64,000 nucleotides of DNA from Tetrapyrgos nigripes (taxonomy: Eukaryota > Basidiomycota > Agaricomycetes > Agaricales > Campanellaceae), in NCBI GenBank assembly GCA_013368315.1, contig JAACJM010000089.1:124001-188000 (forward strand), read 5' to 3'. The position numbers and the translations under genes were made by a program. The notes under the pieces are model-generated. The model saw only the letters and a list, made by a program, of their open reading frames with translations. It was not told the DNA's origin and searched no databases. This document shows positions 35,720 to 47,620 of this stretch, piece after piece; within the stretch, counting starts at the first letter, position 1, and each line of letters begins with the position of its first letter.

Positions 35720-36430
35720 CAGTGGGGTGCGGAGCATATTTGCCAGCCATTTTTGTGCATTCTTAAATGACGGATAGTTCACATGATTTTGGGTGAGATA
35801 AAATCCATCATATTTACTGCTAAAAAACCGGGTCGCAAAAGCTCAAATTACACGCTTAAGCTTTTCCATGCTAAACTTTTTATTCATTCATGACCAAAAA
35901 AGGGAAGTAAATAGTATTCGAGTTTTGATTTGTAAGAAAATGTGCAAAAGGTATGATCAGTATTTGTGTGCTGGGTTCCGGTGAGTAAAATGAATTCACT
36001 GGGGCATTGAAAAACACGAACTTAAATTACCGATTTTTCTCAACAGCTGGGCATACTCCATATGGAATATCAGCCTCAAATTAGTGCCATATGGAGTAGG
36101 CCCAGTGCCGAGCAAAAATCTGTCATTTAAGTTTAGATTTTTCCCATCTGCAGTGCTTTTCCTTTTACTTGCCGGAATCCAGCACACAAATAGTGATCAT
36201 ACCTTTTGCGCATTTTCTCACAAATCAAAATTCGAATACTATTTGCTTCTCTTTTTTGGTCATGAATGAATAAAAAGTTTAGCATGGAAAAACTTGAGCG
36301 CATAATTTGAGCTTTTGTGACCCTTTTTGGCAGCTAATACAATCAATTTTATCTCACCCAAAATCGTGTGAACTATCTGTCATTTAAGAGTGCACAAAAA
36401 TGGCTGGCAAATATGCTCCACGCCCTGCTG
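35720..36430. mobile_element. Foldback element with about 340-bp inverted arms
   Basis: The ends read CAGTGGGGTGCGGAGCATAT and, inverted, CAGCAGGGCGTGGAGCATAT. The arms pair through TTTTTGTGCA, AAGCTCAAATTA, TGGTCATGAATGAATAAAA and GCGCATTTTCTC-type stretches. The centre, near 36,058-36,105, has CTCCATATGG and CCATATGGAG, shared with 20,600-20,650. No matching 8-bp duplication flanks it. No coding capacity is seen. Confidence 0.65.
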
Positions 36431-36595
36431 TGAAAGGCCAAGTTAACTTAGGTGACTTTTCTAATTGAGTTACAAAATTTTCCACAGGTTCAATCTCCCA
36501 CCCCTTTTCATTACCAATATCTACACTCCAAAGTGCCTAGGCTCAGTCTAGACCAGGTCCAAGGACTAATGATGGTCCTAGGCAATCCCTGCATC
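36431..36595 (+). mobile_element. Helitron-class leader fragment
   Basis: AAAGGCCAAGTTAACTTAGG, TTTTCCACAGGTTCAATCTCC and CTAGACCAGGTCCAAGGAC match the tRNA-like leader of the non-autonomous family. The 5' end was cut by the foldback element. The LINE frame starts right after it. Confidence 0.5.
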
Positions 36596-38495
36596 TGCGT
36601 CTGATAATGTGGAATATCCATGGGAAGATAAGGCTCAAACTGGACTGCCCAGAATTTATGTCTATCATTCAACCTTATGATGTGATAATGCTTCAAGAAA
36701 CTCACCTTTGTCCTGAGGAACACAAATGTATAAGTACCCCCTCAGGATGCTCACTGTTTGCTCATTCTAGACCTGGTCCTCAGGATCTAAAACAGCCATG
36801 GGGCAGTGTAATCACATTGGCTCGCTCTTCCTTACTCCCAAAATTGCACAACAACCTCTGCAGAACTGACATTCTGACTATTGAGATGGTTGGCTCTCTC
36901 TTCATCAATGCCTATATACTTCCAGAAAACTCTTGTTCTTGGCACAACTTCACTGATACCCATCCTATGGACCAACTCCTACAAATTCTTGCAGCTGCTC
37001 ATTTCACAGATTGGAGGATTTTACTAATGGGTGACCTAAATGCATGGACTGCCTCATTACAAGCTGCTCATGCAAGATTACCTCACTCTTCAAAGGATAC
37101 TGCCCCACACTGCTCCAGAGGTCTCTGGTTAGTTCATGAACTCAATGATCTACATATGTATACCATAAATGGTGTGCCCAACCTTGGTCTCCTCTCATTG
37201 AATTGCACTTCTTTCCAACCTTGAGGTAGTAGTGTCATTGAACCATTTGCAACAATGTGGACAGCTTTGATGTTCTTCCTCACAATGATGAGTGGTCAGA
37301 TCATTCACCAATCTCAGTTACACTGACTATTGATGATCATGATGCTCAACTTACAGCTTCACAAACGCTAGTGACAGCCAACCCCAGAAAGCATAAACTA
37401 CTGCCAGATCTGTTACCAAATGATACTGAGCTGGACCTACTCATTGAGGCCATCAACTCCACACATCAGCCAAAATCTGACCCTCTGATCAAAATATATG
37501 GCTATCTTCCTCCCTTCCCATATCCCTCAATTCTGTCACCAACAAAAGCTTACATCTATGGTGTATTCCTGCCTGATCAACGAGCAGGTTCTGGTGTCTA
37601 CTTCAGATCTTCCTCAAAATGGAATATATCATGTCGAACACCTGGTCCCGCACTGTCAGCTAATTGTGCTCATGCATTTGCAATGTGGAAGGCAGAAGCA
37701 GGGTGTTGAGACATCAAGACTAAAACCTTGTGGAGTTTTCGAGCTGCTCTGAAATTCTCAGCCAAATTTTGGAATTTGTTTCGTAAAAGCTCCAACAGGG
37801 CTGTCAACATTGAACCTTGTGTGACAGCTGCCCAGCTATTTACAGTGTTTGTACCTAGATCTAATCTGCCACTCATTCTCCCCAATTCCTTCGATCATGC
37901 ATGCCATAGATTGCACAAAGCAATAGCAGTCTCCTTACCAGATTGCACTGTTGATACTACACCTGAACAATGTTTTGATCGCCATTTTGACTCAGATTAA
38001 CTGTCTAATGCAAAGGAACCAGCAAATCTGCATCTGATGCCAATGACATACACTATGCTGAAGTCTGTGAGATGGACAATATAGTACTATGCAATCTCAT
38101 CAACTCTTCCCTTGATCACACTGATAGTCCCACAATTTGGCTGCTGGCACTCGTTGCTGGTGTGCTGAAATGAAACAAACCAAAAGACGATCCAGAGGGC
38201 TACCATGCTATTGCACTTGAGAGCTGTCTTCTGAAGTTTCTGACACTTCTCTTCCTCATTCACCTGTATGAATGGGTACAGTACAGAGGTTTAATCCCTC
38301 CATCACAGAATGGCTTCAGAAAAGGCTATCGAACAAATAACAATATGTTCATTCTGTGAGCATGCATTGAAAAGGCTCAAAGCATGGGTAAGACCCTCTG
38401 GGTTGCCAGTGTTGATATATTCAATGCTTTTCCATCAGTGCATCATGCTACACTATGGGTCAAACTTTGTAGAATGGGAGCAGGGGGCAAAATCT

Positions 38496-38903
38496 GTCAG
38501 AGACTGTGTTGCAAGCACCAGACATTGGTGGGAACAATGTATGAGCTCAATGTAGTCTTCTAAATGCAGTCCTGCAAGTGTGAATATCAAATGATACTCC
38601 GGGAAATGAAAGTATAATCAGCACAAAAGATAACAAACAATCAGAGCAATACCATTGGTAGGTAAGTACTTGCAGACAAGGGGTTGAAAAATATCAGGAC
38701 TAAGGTACAAGTACAAGTATCTACAGTCTATATATCCTACATATGAGTTGTAATGAGTCACAATAGAGAAATGAGTCAGAAAAGATAATGAGTCAATATG
38801 ACTCATAAGTACATGAGGAAGCACATGTGTTGAACATGTGTTTGAAGAGAATGTCCAGAAAAATAATAGATAGGGGGTGACTGATCTGTGCATGGCCTAT
38901 GAA
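38496..38903. mobile_element. Insertion of unknown type inside the LINE RT
   Basis: The LINE frame reads GAGGKI up to 38,494 and resumes with KIFDWLCMLY at 38,904. The interruption is bordered by AAAATCT at 38,489-38,495 and 38,904-38,910. The right end has an A-run before the duplicate, so a retroposed sequence is possible. There are no terminal repeats. Confidence 0.55.
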
Positions 38904-39355
38904 AAAATCTTTGACTGGCTCTGCATGCTATACACTAGGATGACATATAAAGTTCAGCATGGCAATGAATTGTCTGAGTTCAACTTGAGACTGGGCATTT
39001 TGGCAGGAGATACCCTTTCCCCGCTTCTCTGGATTCTTTATTTCTCAGATTTTAGGATCCCTGCTACAAGTGACGATGTGGAGCTTCATGGTCAACACAT
39101 CTCCCATCTTGAGCAGGCAGATGATCTGCTTCTTATAGCTCTTTCTCCCCAAGGACTGCAACAGAAGATGAATGTATTCTATGAATGGTGTCGTATAAAC
39201 TTCATGGTTATCAATGCCCTAAAATCTGTGGTGGCTTATCACAGTCCTCCTCCCACATATTTTCCCATCTTCACATTTGCCAACGATGTCATTGCAATGG
39301 TATTTGAATACACTTATGTTGGAATAACCTTACAGGGCAGAAGCTATCATGTAGA

Positions 39356-39792
39356 TGTCAAGGTTGTTGATACACTTGATAGCAAACCACCCAAGTCACA
39401 CAAAACAAGATTGATTGAGAGTAAAGAGAGATATAGAGAGACAAGAGTAAGCTGACTGGGCTCTACACTGTGTAGTAGTAGTACGGAGTGGAGATGAAGT
39501 GAACGAACTAAAGGACTAGCTAGAATGTCTAGTGGTTTATATAGAAGAGTAATGAATAGGTGATAGGAAAAAGATAGGAGAAATAGGAGAAACATAGGAG
39601 AAAGTGGAGAAATGTAGGGGAAAGATAGGATCAATAGAATGGAAGATTGATTGATAGTTATTATAAAGTTTGACAGGTTCTATAAGGTTTAAAAGGTTTA
39701 TTGAGGAAATGCAATAGATGAATGATCAGGGAATGGGTTCAATAATGTAGTAGAAGAGGAAGGAGGACAAAGAACTGTAGCAGTTCATGACA
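39356..39792. mobile_element. Solo LTR, family 2, with 5-bp target duplication
   Basis: Starts TGTCAAGGTTG and ends GTTCATGACA (TGTCA/TGACA inverted ends), flanked by GTAGA at 39,351-39,355 and 39,793-39,797. It interrupts the LINE frame: LQGRSYHVD to the left, VDAFHSILAPHY to the right. Confidence 0.85.
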
Positions 39793-40631
39793 GTAGATGC
39801 TTTCCACTCAATCCTTGCTCCACACTACTCAAACAAAGTCTCCAAAGCTCAGAAAACAGCACATCCAGTGCTGCATATCAAATCAATGATTGGCAGTCTT
39901 CCCCAAACAAAGGACACATCCTTTATATTGGATGTATTGATCCTCACCTCATCTATGGATGCAAAGTGGCTCTAGACACCAGTTCAGATCTAATCAACAT
40001 GCTGGAAAAGACTAAGCTTTTTCAAGAGGCTGCTAGGCCTATCCAAAACATTAACAAATGTGGCTGTATTCACAGAAACAGGTATTACCCCTATTGCCTA
40101 TTGGCAGGCTGAACTGGCCCTACAGTATCTTTCCTACACTCTACAATGTCTGACTGACTCATTTACTTCTGCCACAATGCATGGATCTATTTCCTTGGCA
40201 CAATCAGGAAAACATTCATGATTTGCAGACCTTCAATGAGTTCTTTGGAAAACTCTTCCTGCATCGTTACTTCCGATACCTCCAGTGGATGTATTACTCA
40301 TTCCTGAGCAAATGAATGAATTTCACACTAAGGTGGCAAAGGGTATAACACAATGGGTTGAGACAGAGGTAGAAAAGACACATTGTAAGACTTACCTACT
40401 GCAGCTGCAAACAGAGCCACACTCAGACAGCCAAAAAGTCTCATATAGAACTATGTTTATGTGTCAGTATCTGAAGGATACCCCACATCCTCAATGTCGA
40501 AAGGCACTTACTCAAGTTCTATGTGGTGACACTCCTCTGGCTGTTGAACATCTTCAATGGATTGATAACCATAGAACAAAAGTTCCATACCACGAGTGAT
40601 TATGTCATTTTTGCAGATTTGAGGTTGAAAC

Positions 40632-41039
40632 TGTTACAATTTCTCACCCCTATTCTATAGGACTCTCTGACTCACTCTTTCTTTTCTTTACTCTGTTTCA
40701 TTTTTCTTATCTAACACATGTTTCCCTTTTGTTTGTCATGCTCAATCCTCATAGTATGCATGTCTTCTATTACTTACATGCTGTTTGACATAGCTACTAC
40801 AGATGATTTACATGCCTAGTACACATTGTACTCTGACTTGTAGTTACAAGATATCCTTGTATATAGGTAGAGTATTCTTCGAGCTAGATTCCCCAGCTTG
40901 ACCTTATACATCTTTCTACAAGTTTTACTTCAAGTAATACTCATCTTCTGAAGTCTTGCTCAAACCTTTCTTTGATGGAAAGGCTCAATGAACGATAAAA
41001 CGAAAGGCAAAACCTTGAAGTATGACTTCCGTCGTAACA
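40632..41039. mobile_element. Solo LTR, family 1, copy 2, with 5-bp target duplication
   Basis: Starts TGTTACAATTTC and ends CGTCGTAACA, flanked by GAAAC at 40,627-40,631 and 41,040-41,044. It is the same family as 5,007-5,509 but about 95 bp shorter inside. It splits the C-terminal LINE region just before ETPEHALLEC. Confidence 0.88.
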
Positions 41040-41280
41040 GAAACTCCCGAACATGCTTTGTTGGAATGTACCCACAACAAAATTGCAGAACTCAGACATG
41101 AATTCCTGACTTGGTTCTACAATGCATGCCCATACTCCTTCTATAGCATCCATGCTGACCCTGCAGTGCTACTGGGCTGCATTGTCTCATGGAAACCAGT
41201 GTTCCCCATGACTGCAAAATATGTCTTTAAAGTGCTCACAATATACAATGGTACCCTTATCTATGTTCCTCACTCTTATT

Positions 41281-42217
41281 GATGTGTCTCCTCAATGTAG
41301 TTACAGTAGTGTACAGTCTCAATAGGGCTACTCAGTATGTTAGTACCTGTATCCATTGTGTTGGCAAGTTCCAGGGCTAATCTACTACAGACCTGGGAGC
41401 CGTAAGCTTGCCTAGCACAGGGCTTGACCTTCCCAGAGACAATGATGTAACTAGCCTACATCAGGATGCTTTCTGGACCCCCAGCATATCAGTTCTTGGT
41501 CCTAGCCTAGGTAATAGACTCCTCCTCCTCCTACTCCTGCCAAATTCAAACTCTGATGCTCTGCCAAAAATGGTACTGAGCTTGGCTTTATCCTACATTC
41601 CCCCTGCCCTTTGGTTTTTATGAGGAGAATTGATCCTTAGGGATGTATAAACACTTTCTAGTTTGTAGAATTTTTTGTTGGTGAGGAGAAGTCCAATATT
41701 TTGCTATTTTGGAGCAGATATTGGCCAATATCTTTGGTTTGGGAGATAAATCGAAAATTCTACAAACTAGACTCAAAAGGGATTGTATTTAAGTTTTAGA
41801 TGCATTAGGATTTGGAGGGATGAAGGGGAACTCCATGTTAAAAAGGTGATTTTCAAGGAAGGGCAAGGAAATTGGGCCAGCCCAGTGACCGCACCTCTTT
41901 TCTTCTCATTCATTTCATTGCCTCCTTCTACTATTTCATCTAAGAAACAGTACTACCATGTCTCAGAGCTTAGGTATAGATGAGGGATGCACAGTAGACC
42001 TATCTGTCAACACAGATGAGGCCTCATTGAGCTCTCTAGCTACCATGGGAACATGACTTCCAAATTGGGAAGGTCCACTTTTCCAGTCACAGATTTCTGG
42101 CAGGGGTTGCCTAGGACCACTAATGATGTCAACAACCAGACATCATCCCAGCATGTTGACTCACTACCACCATAAACTGAGCTTGTGCACCTGTTGCTAT
42201 CCCAAACCTCAAGCAAG
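41281..42217. other. No gene recognised
   Basis: CpG-poor sequence. At 42,090-42,120 a short block (GGGTTGCCTAGGACCAC) is an inverted partner of 36,565-36,595. TTTGTAGAATTTT/AAAATTCTACAAA at 41,662 and 41,755 form a small inverted pair. Confidence 0.4.
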
Positions 42218-42582
42218 GGGCCTCATAATTTGCCATGTGAAGCAGTGGCCCCTTACCCCAGTTACAAGGCCTCTTAAAGGCCAAGTTAACTTATGTCGAC
42301 CTCAAAAATTTTACCATGACCTCAAACTCCCACCCCTTTTCATTGCCACAGCTGGTCTTTGCCCTTCCTGACAACTGGAATGTCCAGACTCAGTCTAGAC
42401 CAGATCCAAGGACCATTGACATCAATAACCATGATGTCATGCTAGCGTGTCAAATTGGTCTGCTTAGCACCCTTCTTCCCTCTCACTTTCCACCAATTCT
42501 CCCTCCCTTCTGCACAACCTGAGTTAGACTATGTGAAAGGACCTCGTAATTTGCCACATGAAGCAATGGCCTTTTGCCCCAG
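42218..42582 (+). mobile_element. Helitron-class 3' end joined to a complete 321-bp element
   Basis: A 3' end (GGGGCCTCATAATTTGCC, hairpin, ACCCCAG) stops at 42,261. The next base begins TTACAAGGCC, a 5' end with CpG lost. That second element runs to CCTTTTGCCCCAG at 42,582. Head-to-tail joining without spacer is visible. Confidence 0.65.
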
Positions 42583-42589
42583 TTAATTA

Positions 42590-43066
42590 GAGAGTTTGTG
42601 ATTTTGGTCATGTGCAAAATCTGTGTTGCAATTTTCGGACCAGTCCAAAATTTACATTGCAGGTTTCTAACACTGCCACATCTGTCCTCTTCACCGTTTC
42701 CTCATCCGTCAGCCTAGATGCCCAGACACACGCATAGCATTTAAGAGCTGACCTGAATAATGAAGCTGACTCTAGCCAGACATCATTGCGCAGACTAGTG
42801 AGGTCAACTCAGTCTCTCCTTCAGCTTGCTGGAGCTCCGAGCTCAGCTTCATCAAGTGCTTCAGGAAGTGCCAGAAGAAGGTGCTGAAATTTAAGCTGCT
42901 GCTTGAGTAAGAGAGTCTCCATGCACTACAAGATGTATGAGGAGGAACAATGTAGTGAAGAAAGGTCAAGGACTGGATAACACGTGGCTAACATGCGCAA
43001 CAGAATTTTCAGACACAGCTGAAATTGCAACGCAGATTTTTCACATGACCATAATCGCAAACTCTC
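42590..43066. mobile_element. TA-flanked MITE, 477 bp
   Basis: Inverted ends GAGAGTTTGTGATTTTGGTC and, from the right, GAGAGTTTGCGATTATGGTC extend about 50 bp. TA dinucleotides sit at 42,588-42,589 and 43,067-43,068. The TA target suggests the Tc1/mariner class. It lies inside the Helitron-class leader. Confidence 0.75.
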
Positions 43067-44728
43067 TATTTATGTCATAGCGACCTCCCAGATCTTTTCC
43101 ACGGGTTCAAACTCCCACCCCTTTTTGTTGCCACTCAAATTAAGCTGGTCTCTGCCCTTCCCAACAACCAAAATGCCTAGACTCAGTCTGGACCATCCAG
43201 TGACCATTGACACTGACAATGACATCATGTTGATGCCAGCATGACGTGTGTCCAAATCCCTTTCACTCTCCCTCCTCTCACAGTGAAACTCCCCCTACCA
43301 CCATTCCTCCTCTCTGATCTCTCCTGCTCATGGTCATCCACTTTCCCCATATACACAATATCAGGAAACTGTGGCCTGCTGAATTGGACTAGTACTATCA
43401 TTGAGCGCAGATTTATGAGGATGAAACCAAGTGAGTCTTTGGCAGACCAGCTTCCTTTTGCTGATACTAACATCCAATGCTCTCCACAGAAAATTACAAT
43501 AAACCTCACCATGATGCCTTCTCATCCTGGTTGCAAGTATAGGAGCTGCAACTACATCAGCAGATATGGGCACCCAGGGAAACCTCTCAACTATCACTCT
43601 GAGAAAGTGTGTCTTCAAGCCCTTTCCTTCTCTTCCCTTGGCTAATGCTTTGTTTAGAATGATATTTATCCTTCTTGGTTCAATGCATATCTCACCTACA
43701 ATGTCACCAACACAGAGCTAGAGAACACAATATGATTTGTCCCAGGTTCTTGTCATTAAGATGGTGTGTTTACTAACCACTTTTCATCTGAGCTTACATT
43801 AACATTTTCTTGAAGGCAGCTCGGAACAATAGATCAAGTTGCATTTCAAGAAGCTCCTATAGATCTAGTGCATCTCTTGTCTTTTTGTATTAGGTGGTTC
43901 TGACTAACATGTCTTTCTTCTTTTCCCTACCTCTCTAAACAACCTATCCCATTCGTTCTCCCTCTACTTGTGCCCAACGTGCTGAAGTCGTCCCGACAAA
44001 GTACAAGCAACCATTGACAAAACCATAGACAATATTCTAGACCATTCTCTCTCTCTTGTCGAGGTCACAAAGTCATACAACACATGAGTTTTCCTCATTG
44101 GTCCTTCTCTATGTGTCTGCTCTTTTACTCATTTTTGATGCATTACATGATATGCTAATTATTTTCCTTTCTCTCCTCCCTGTCCACATCCATATTGATA
44201 TCTACACCTCATGTTGCCCTGTATAACCCAACCCGCCCCTACTTTTCTATCACAACTGTCATCCTTCAACACATCTGTTGATAGTCCTGGTCTGTATACT
44301 GGTCCTTTATGTTTTTCCCTTTTCTCTCTCTGGCATTTTTACCTCTTTGCTCTGGAGAATGTTGTGCAATGTATCCATGGCCAGTAATATTGTCTCTGGT
44401 CTCTTGTTTTCCACTTTATACTTCCAGCTCCTTATGCTATTTTCAACATTGGACTTGTGGTTTGGTCTAGGTTTGTGTTTCTTGGTTTATACCATTTTCT
44501 TGTTTACCCATTTCGCAGTACATACTGAGTGTTTGTATTTTTTTCTTTTGTCATGGTCTTCTGACAAATATCTGGTTGCATTCCCACATTCTCCCATCTC
44601 TTTTGTTTTCTTCTTGCTTTTTTCAAATCCCATCCTTGCTTGAGTCCAACTTTTGCTTATCTTTGCAAATGTAATGCTATCTCTTTTTCTCTCCAGGGAT
44701 CTGTATTCACAAGGAAGAGAATACTCAC

Positions 44729-45274
44729 TGTGGTAAAGAGCACACACTTGGCTCTAAGCAGTAGGCATAGACAGAACAACAGTAGACAGATAACGATGAG
44801 AGACTAGTCCCAAGACAAAGTTAATATTAAGTGAAAACAAGAAATACATGAGATGCTCACCTAGTCCCAAGACAAAGAGGTCAAGATGGGGACTAGGGAG
44901 CTACTACTCTAAGCTTATATACACAGAACAGAAATAAATATAAAAGCTGAGTAAAGCAAAGAAAGGAAAGCAAAGAAAGGAATCAGAGAACTGTCCAGAA
45001 CAATCAAAGTACAGCCTGTTGTCCCTGTAAGAGATGTATCATAAAAAGATGAACAAAAGATGAACAAGCTGTGCATAGTGTCCCTGTAAGAGATGTATCA
45101 TAAAAAGATGAACAAATGATGAAACAGGGGATAGTAGCTGTGCATAGATGATCAGGGAAAGATGAACAAAAGATAGGGCAAAGGATGAACAAAACGATGA
45201 TCAAAAGGCAGTGACTGATGAAGAAAAGAAACAGAAAATGAACGAAAATACCCTAAAATAATACTGTCACAACA
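44729..45274. repeat. LTR-like repeat, copy 2
   Basis: Same ends and block order as 3,945-4,383, but longer through internal repeats (AAAGATGAACAAA units at 45,045-45,200). It lies inside the second 1.84-kb element. Confidence 0.5.
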
Positions 45275-45493
45275 CTTGCCTTCTTTTGTTCCCTATTGCC
45301 ATTCACTCTTTACTCTCGGAATGCAGTCACACTAAAGACTATCTCCTACATATTTTTTCCTGTTTGCAATGAGCAATATATACTTTATGTGATTTTCCTT
45401 GCATCAGAGTAAGTAAGCAATAAATTTGCAAGGTTCTAGTAATTCCTCTGGGCCTCGTAACTTGCCATGTGGAGCAGTGACCCCTTACCCCAG

Positions 45494-45640
45494 TTAGACT
45501 ACATGAAAGGGCCTTGTAATTTGCCATGTGAAGCAATGGCCCTTTGCCCCAGTTTCGTTCTCAGAGTGACCTCCCAAATCTTTTTCACAGGCTCAATCTC
45601 CCACCCCTTTTTCATCTTGACGAAAGCCGACCATTCCCAA
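45494..45640 (+). mobile_element. Chained Helitron-class ends
   Basis: After CCCCAG at 45,493 comes a 59-nt piece, TTAGACTACATGAAAGGGCC through a hairpin to TTTGCCCCAG (45,552). The tRNA-like leader restarts at TTTCGTTCTCAGAGTGACC. These are three family units in one direction with minimal spacing. Confidence 0.6.
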
Positions 45641-46669
45641 CTGTGACCAAATATCCGACACAGTCTGTAGACGGCAACTATGACATCACTGTCATTGTCA
45701 ACATATCCACTGTCAACTCTGTCCAAACTCTATCTCAACTTTCCCTGCGCCTCATCCTCCTGCTTTAGCTTATCCTCAAAGTGTGTCAAAGCTGCTCAAG
45801 GACCAGAAATTACATCAAGAAACCCAGTAGAAATAACTTTGACCAATAAATAGGTCAACTGCTTGTCGAGGATGCAGACAAGTCAGCTAAAGCCTTATTA
45901 TGTAAGTATCTACAAACAAACATCTACTGGCCCTTTCGGGCAGTACTTGAGTGGCTACTATGTAAATACATACCTGTCACAGGGTATGGGTACAGGTTGG
46001 TACCTGTGGGGAATAACCCCTGCTCCCTAAGCATGTATGTAGTATATACTTATTTAGTACTACATACTTACCATCAAATATTATTTGTTATTGACAAGAT
46101 AAAGTGATTTTTCGTTGCACAAGTGTTCAGCCACAGTCTTTAGGGTTTTCAGCTCTGTGAAAATCGGCATGTCACTTGCTGTTCACATGGTGAGTCCATA
46201 AAATCATTTTTATCAATGAATCATTCAAATTTACTACACAAAATGTATCAAACCTGAAGATACTACAAACTACTGGTAAAATATTCTGGATGGCAGGTAT
46301 GGCAGGTCTGCTCTATGGGTACAGGTCAGTGCAGGTTTTTGAAATCCGGACCTGTACCCTTACCTGCGAGACCCCTACCCGTGGCCCCCCATGACCCCGA
46401 AAACCTCTGCTTTTCACTACACACTGTTACCAACTGGAACCTCTAAGGACGTCTTCAACTCAGGTATTGACGTCAAAAATCCCAGTTCTCACTATTGCAG
46501 ATAACGTCTTCGTGTCTATTCACAGGAACTATATACCAATGTCTTCAACCCGGGAACTGATCTCAATGGATATGCAGGGATTACATAGCTAACAACTGTA
46601 ACAATTCTAGATCGTCATTGCCCAATTGTTGCCTGGATTTGGTCTGGATGCACCCTCAGGCTTCACCAC
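45641..46669. other. No gene recognised
   Basis: Contains GGTACAGGTTGGTACCTGTG-like short inverted words near 45,985-46,005 and otherwise nothing assignable. Confidence 0.4.
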
Positions 46670-47620
46670 TATGCTGTTCAATTTGCACTTTTATTATTTG
46701 TACCTGCACACACCCGAAACTTTCCACACTCATAGTCGAAATCCCCGCACTCATTCAGGTTTCCCACACTCTCAATGTCTAAGTTGTCATTTTTTTTCAT
46801 AAAACTTAAGACATTTTTCTCATTACTGACTTACATGTTTCTATTCTCATTTGTAGGAGTGGAATATCTAGCATAACACAGAACGAGGACAATGGAAACT
46901 GAACGCAAGACCTTTTAACGTGACACGTCAGGGTCACGTGCAGGTAACATGACTCAAAAGTTTCATGTGACTCATGCTGATACCTTCGGCACTCTTTGCC
47001 ACGTTGTGTTGTCTTTACTACCACCACCAGCCCAGCGTGTACCAGACGTGCTCAAGCCTTTTCCCTGATGTGCAGCCACAGAAATCCGCTTTTTATTGCT
47101 CTCTCTATCCTTTCCTCTTCGCAATAGTCCAGTTCAGACAAGCTAATGTTCACACGTCTGTGTAGCAGGAATGGGGTGTGTGCACTTCAGACAGTGTATT
47201 AGTGGAAGGCGGTCCAGAGTATGGTGAGTTACTATGTTTGCTGCATCTTTTCAACCTTTCTGATGTGTTAGTGGTTTCCAGCATGTCGTTCTCGAGCAAG
47301 AGCCAAAAGCTGTACATGGTATGAGCTTCTACATCACGCATGCTCAGTATCTCTGCTGACGATACATCTGGAACTTCTGTCTTAGATCTTGGTATGGCTT
47401 ATTATGAAGGGACTTTGAGGTGGACAGGGCTGGATGGGATTCTTATAGAATAGCTACAAATTTTGTGCATATTATCGCAGATAGATGCAGAAATATACCA
47501 TTTGCTTTTTCACCATTCTTTTGTGCAGAAATTGTTTTTTCTGCAGAATTCTGATTTGACTGAATGGATATCTGCAAGAGCTCATATTCATGTGCACATT
47601 TTGTCCTATTTACACATAGT
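46670..47620. repeat. Inverted arm, left: carries the empty Helitron target site
   Basis: Reverse-complement match to 58,644-57,823 followed by 49,441-49,314. The join occurs here at 47,493/47,494 inside GCAGAAATATACC, unbroken. The outer end begins TATGCTGTTCAA and carries GTGCGGG-derived words (here often CACAC or CCTGC). Open frames in the arm mirror those in the other arm and are not convincing genes. Confidence 0.9.

Larger units (their letters stand above)
36595..41280 (+). pseudogene. Decayed LINE retrotransposon: endonuclease, RNase H-like, RT
   Basis: In order: an APE-type endonuclease (36,607 to about 37,400; MWNIHGKI, MLQETHL, MGDLNAW, DEWSDHSPIS) with a frameshift near 37,225-37,257; an RNase H-like segment (about 37,530-37,710; RAGSGVYF, RTPGPALSANCAHAF); a linker; the RT (about 38,030-39,355; QNGFRKGYRTNN, VDIFNAFPSVHH, GILAGDTLSPLL, QADDLLL); then the C-terminal region (39,798-40,615 and 41,040-41,280; PEHALLECTHNK). 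Two TGA stops interrupt the RT frame at 38,171 and 38,357; both fit CGA codons changed by deamination. Three insertions split it: 38,496-38,903, 39,356-39,792 and 40,632-41,039. It is dead. RNase H lying before the RT differs from Tad1-type LINEs, where it follows. Confidence 0.85.
42583..45493 (+). mobile_element. Second copy of the 1.84-kb Helitron-class element, interrupted
   Basis: Continues TTAAT, is cut by a MITE, then resumes TATTTATGTCATAGCGACCTC with GGGTTCAAACTCC. It shares 43,610-44,000 with 24,290-24,740 and ends GGGCCTCGTAACTTGCC, hairpin, TTACCCCAG at 45,493. Removing the MITE and the LTR-like repeat leaves about 1.89 kb, close to the 1.84 kb of the other copy. Confidence 0.6.

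Noticed and set aside
44278..44643. 121-codon Leu/Phe-rich frame
   Set aside because: It arises from a pyrimidine-rich strand inside the 1.85-kb non-autonomous element; no domain.
46806..47027. Frame repeated at 58,288-58,509
   Set aside because: Similarity comes from the inverted DNA arms, not from protein selection; no domain and no start context.
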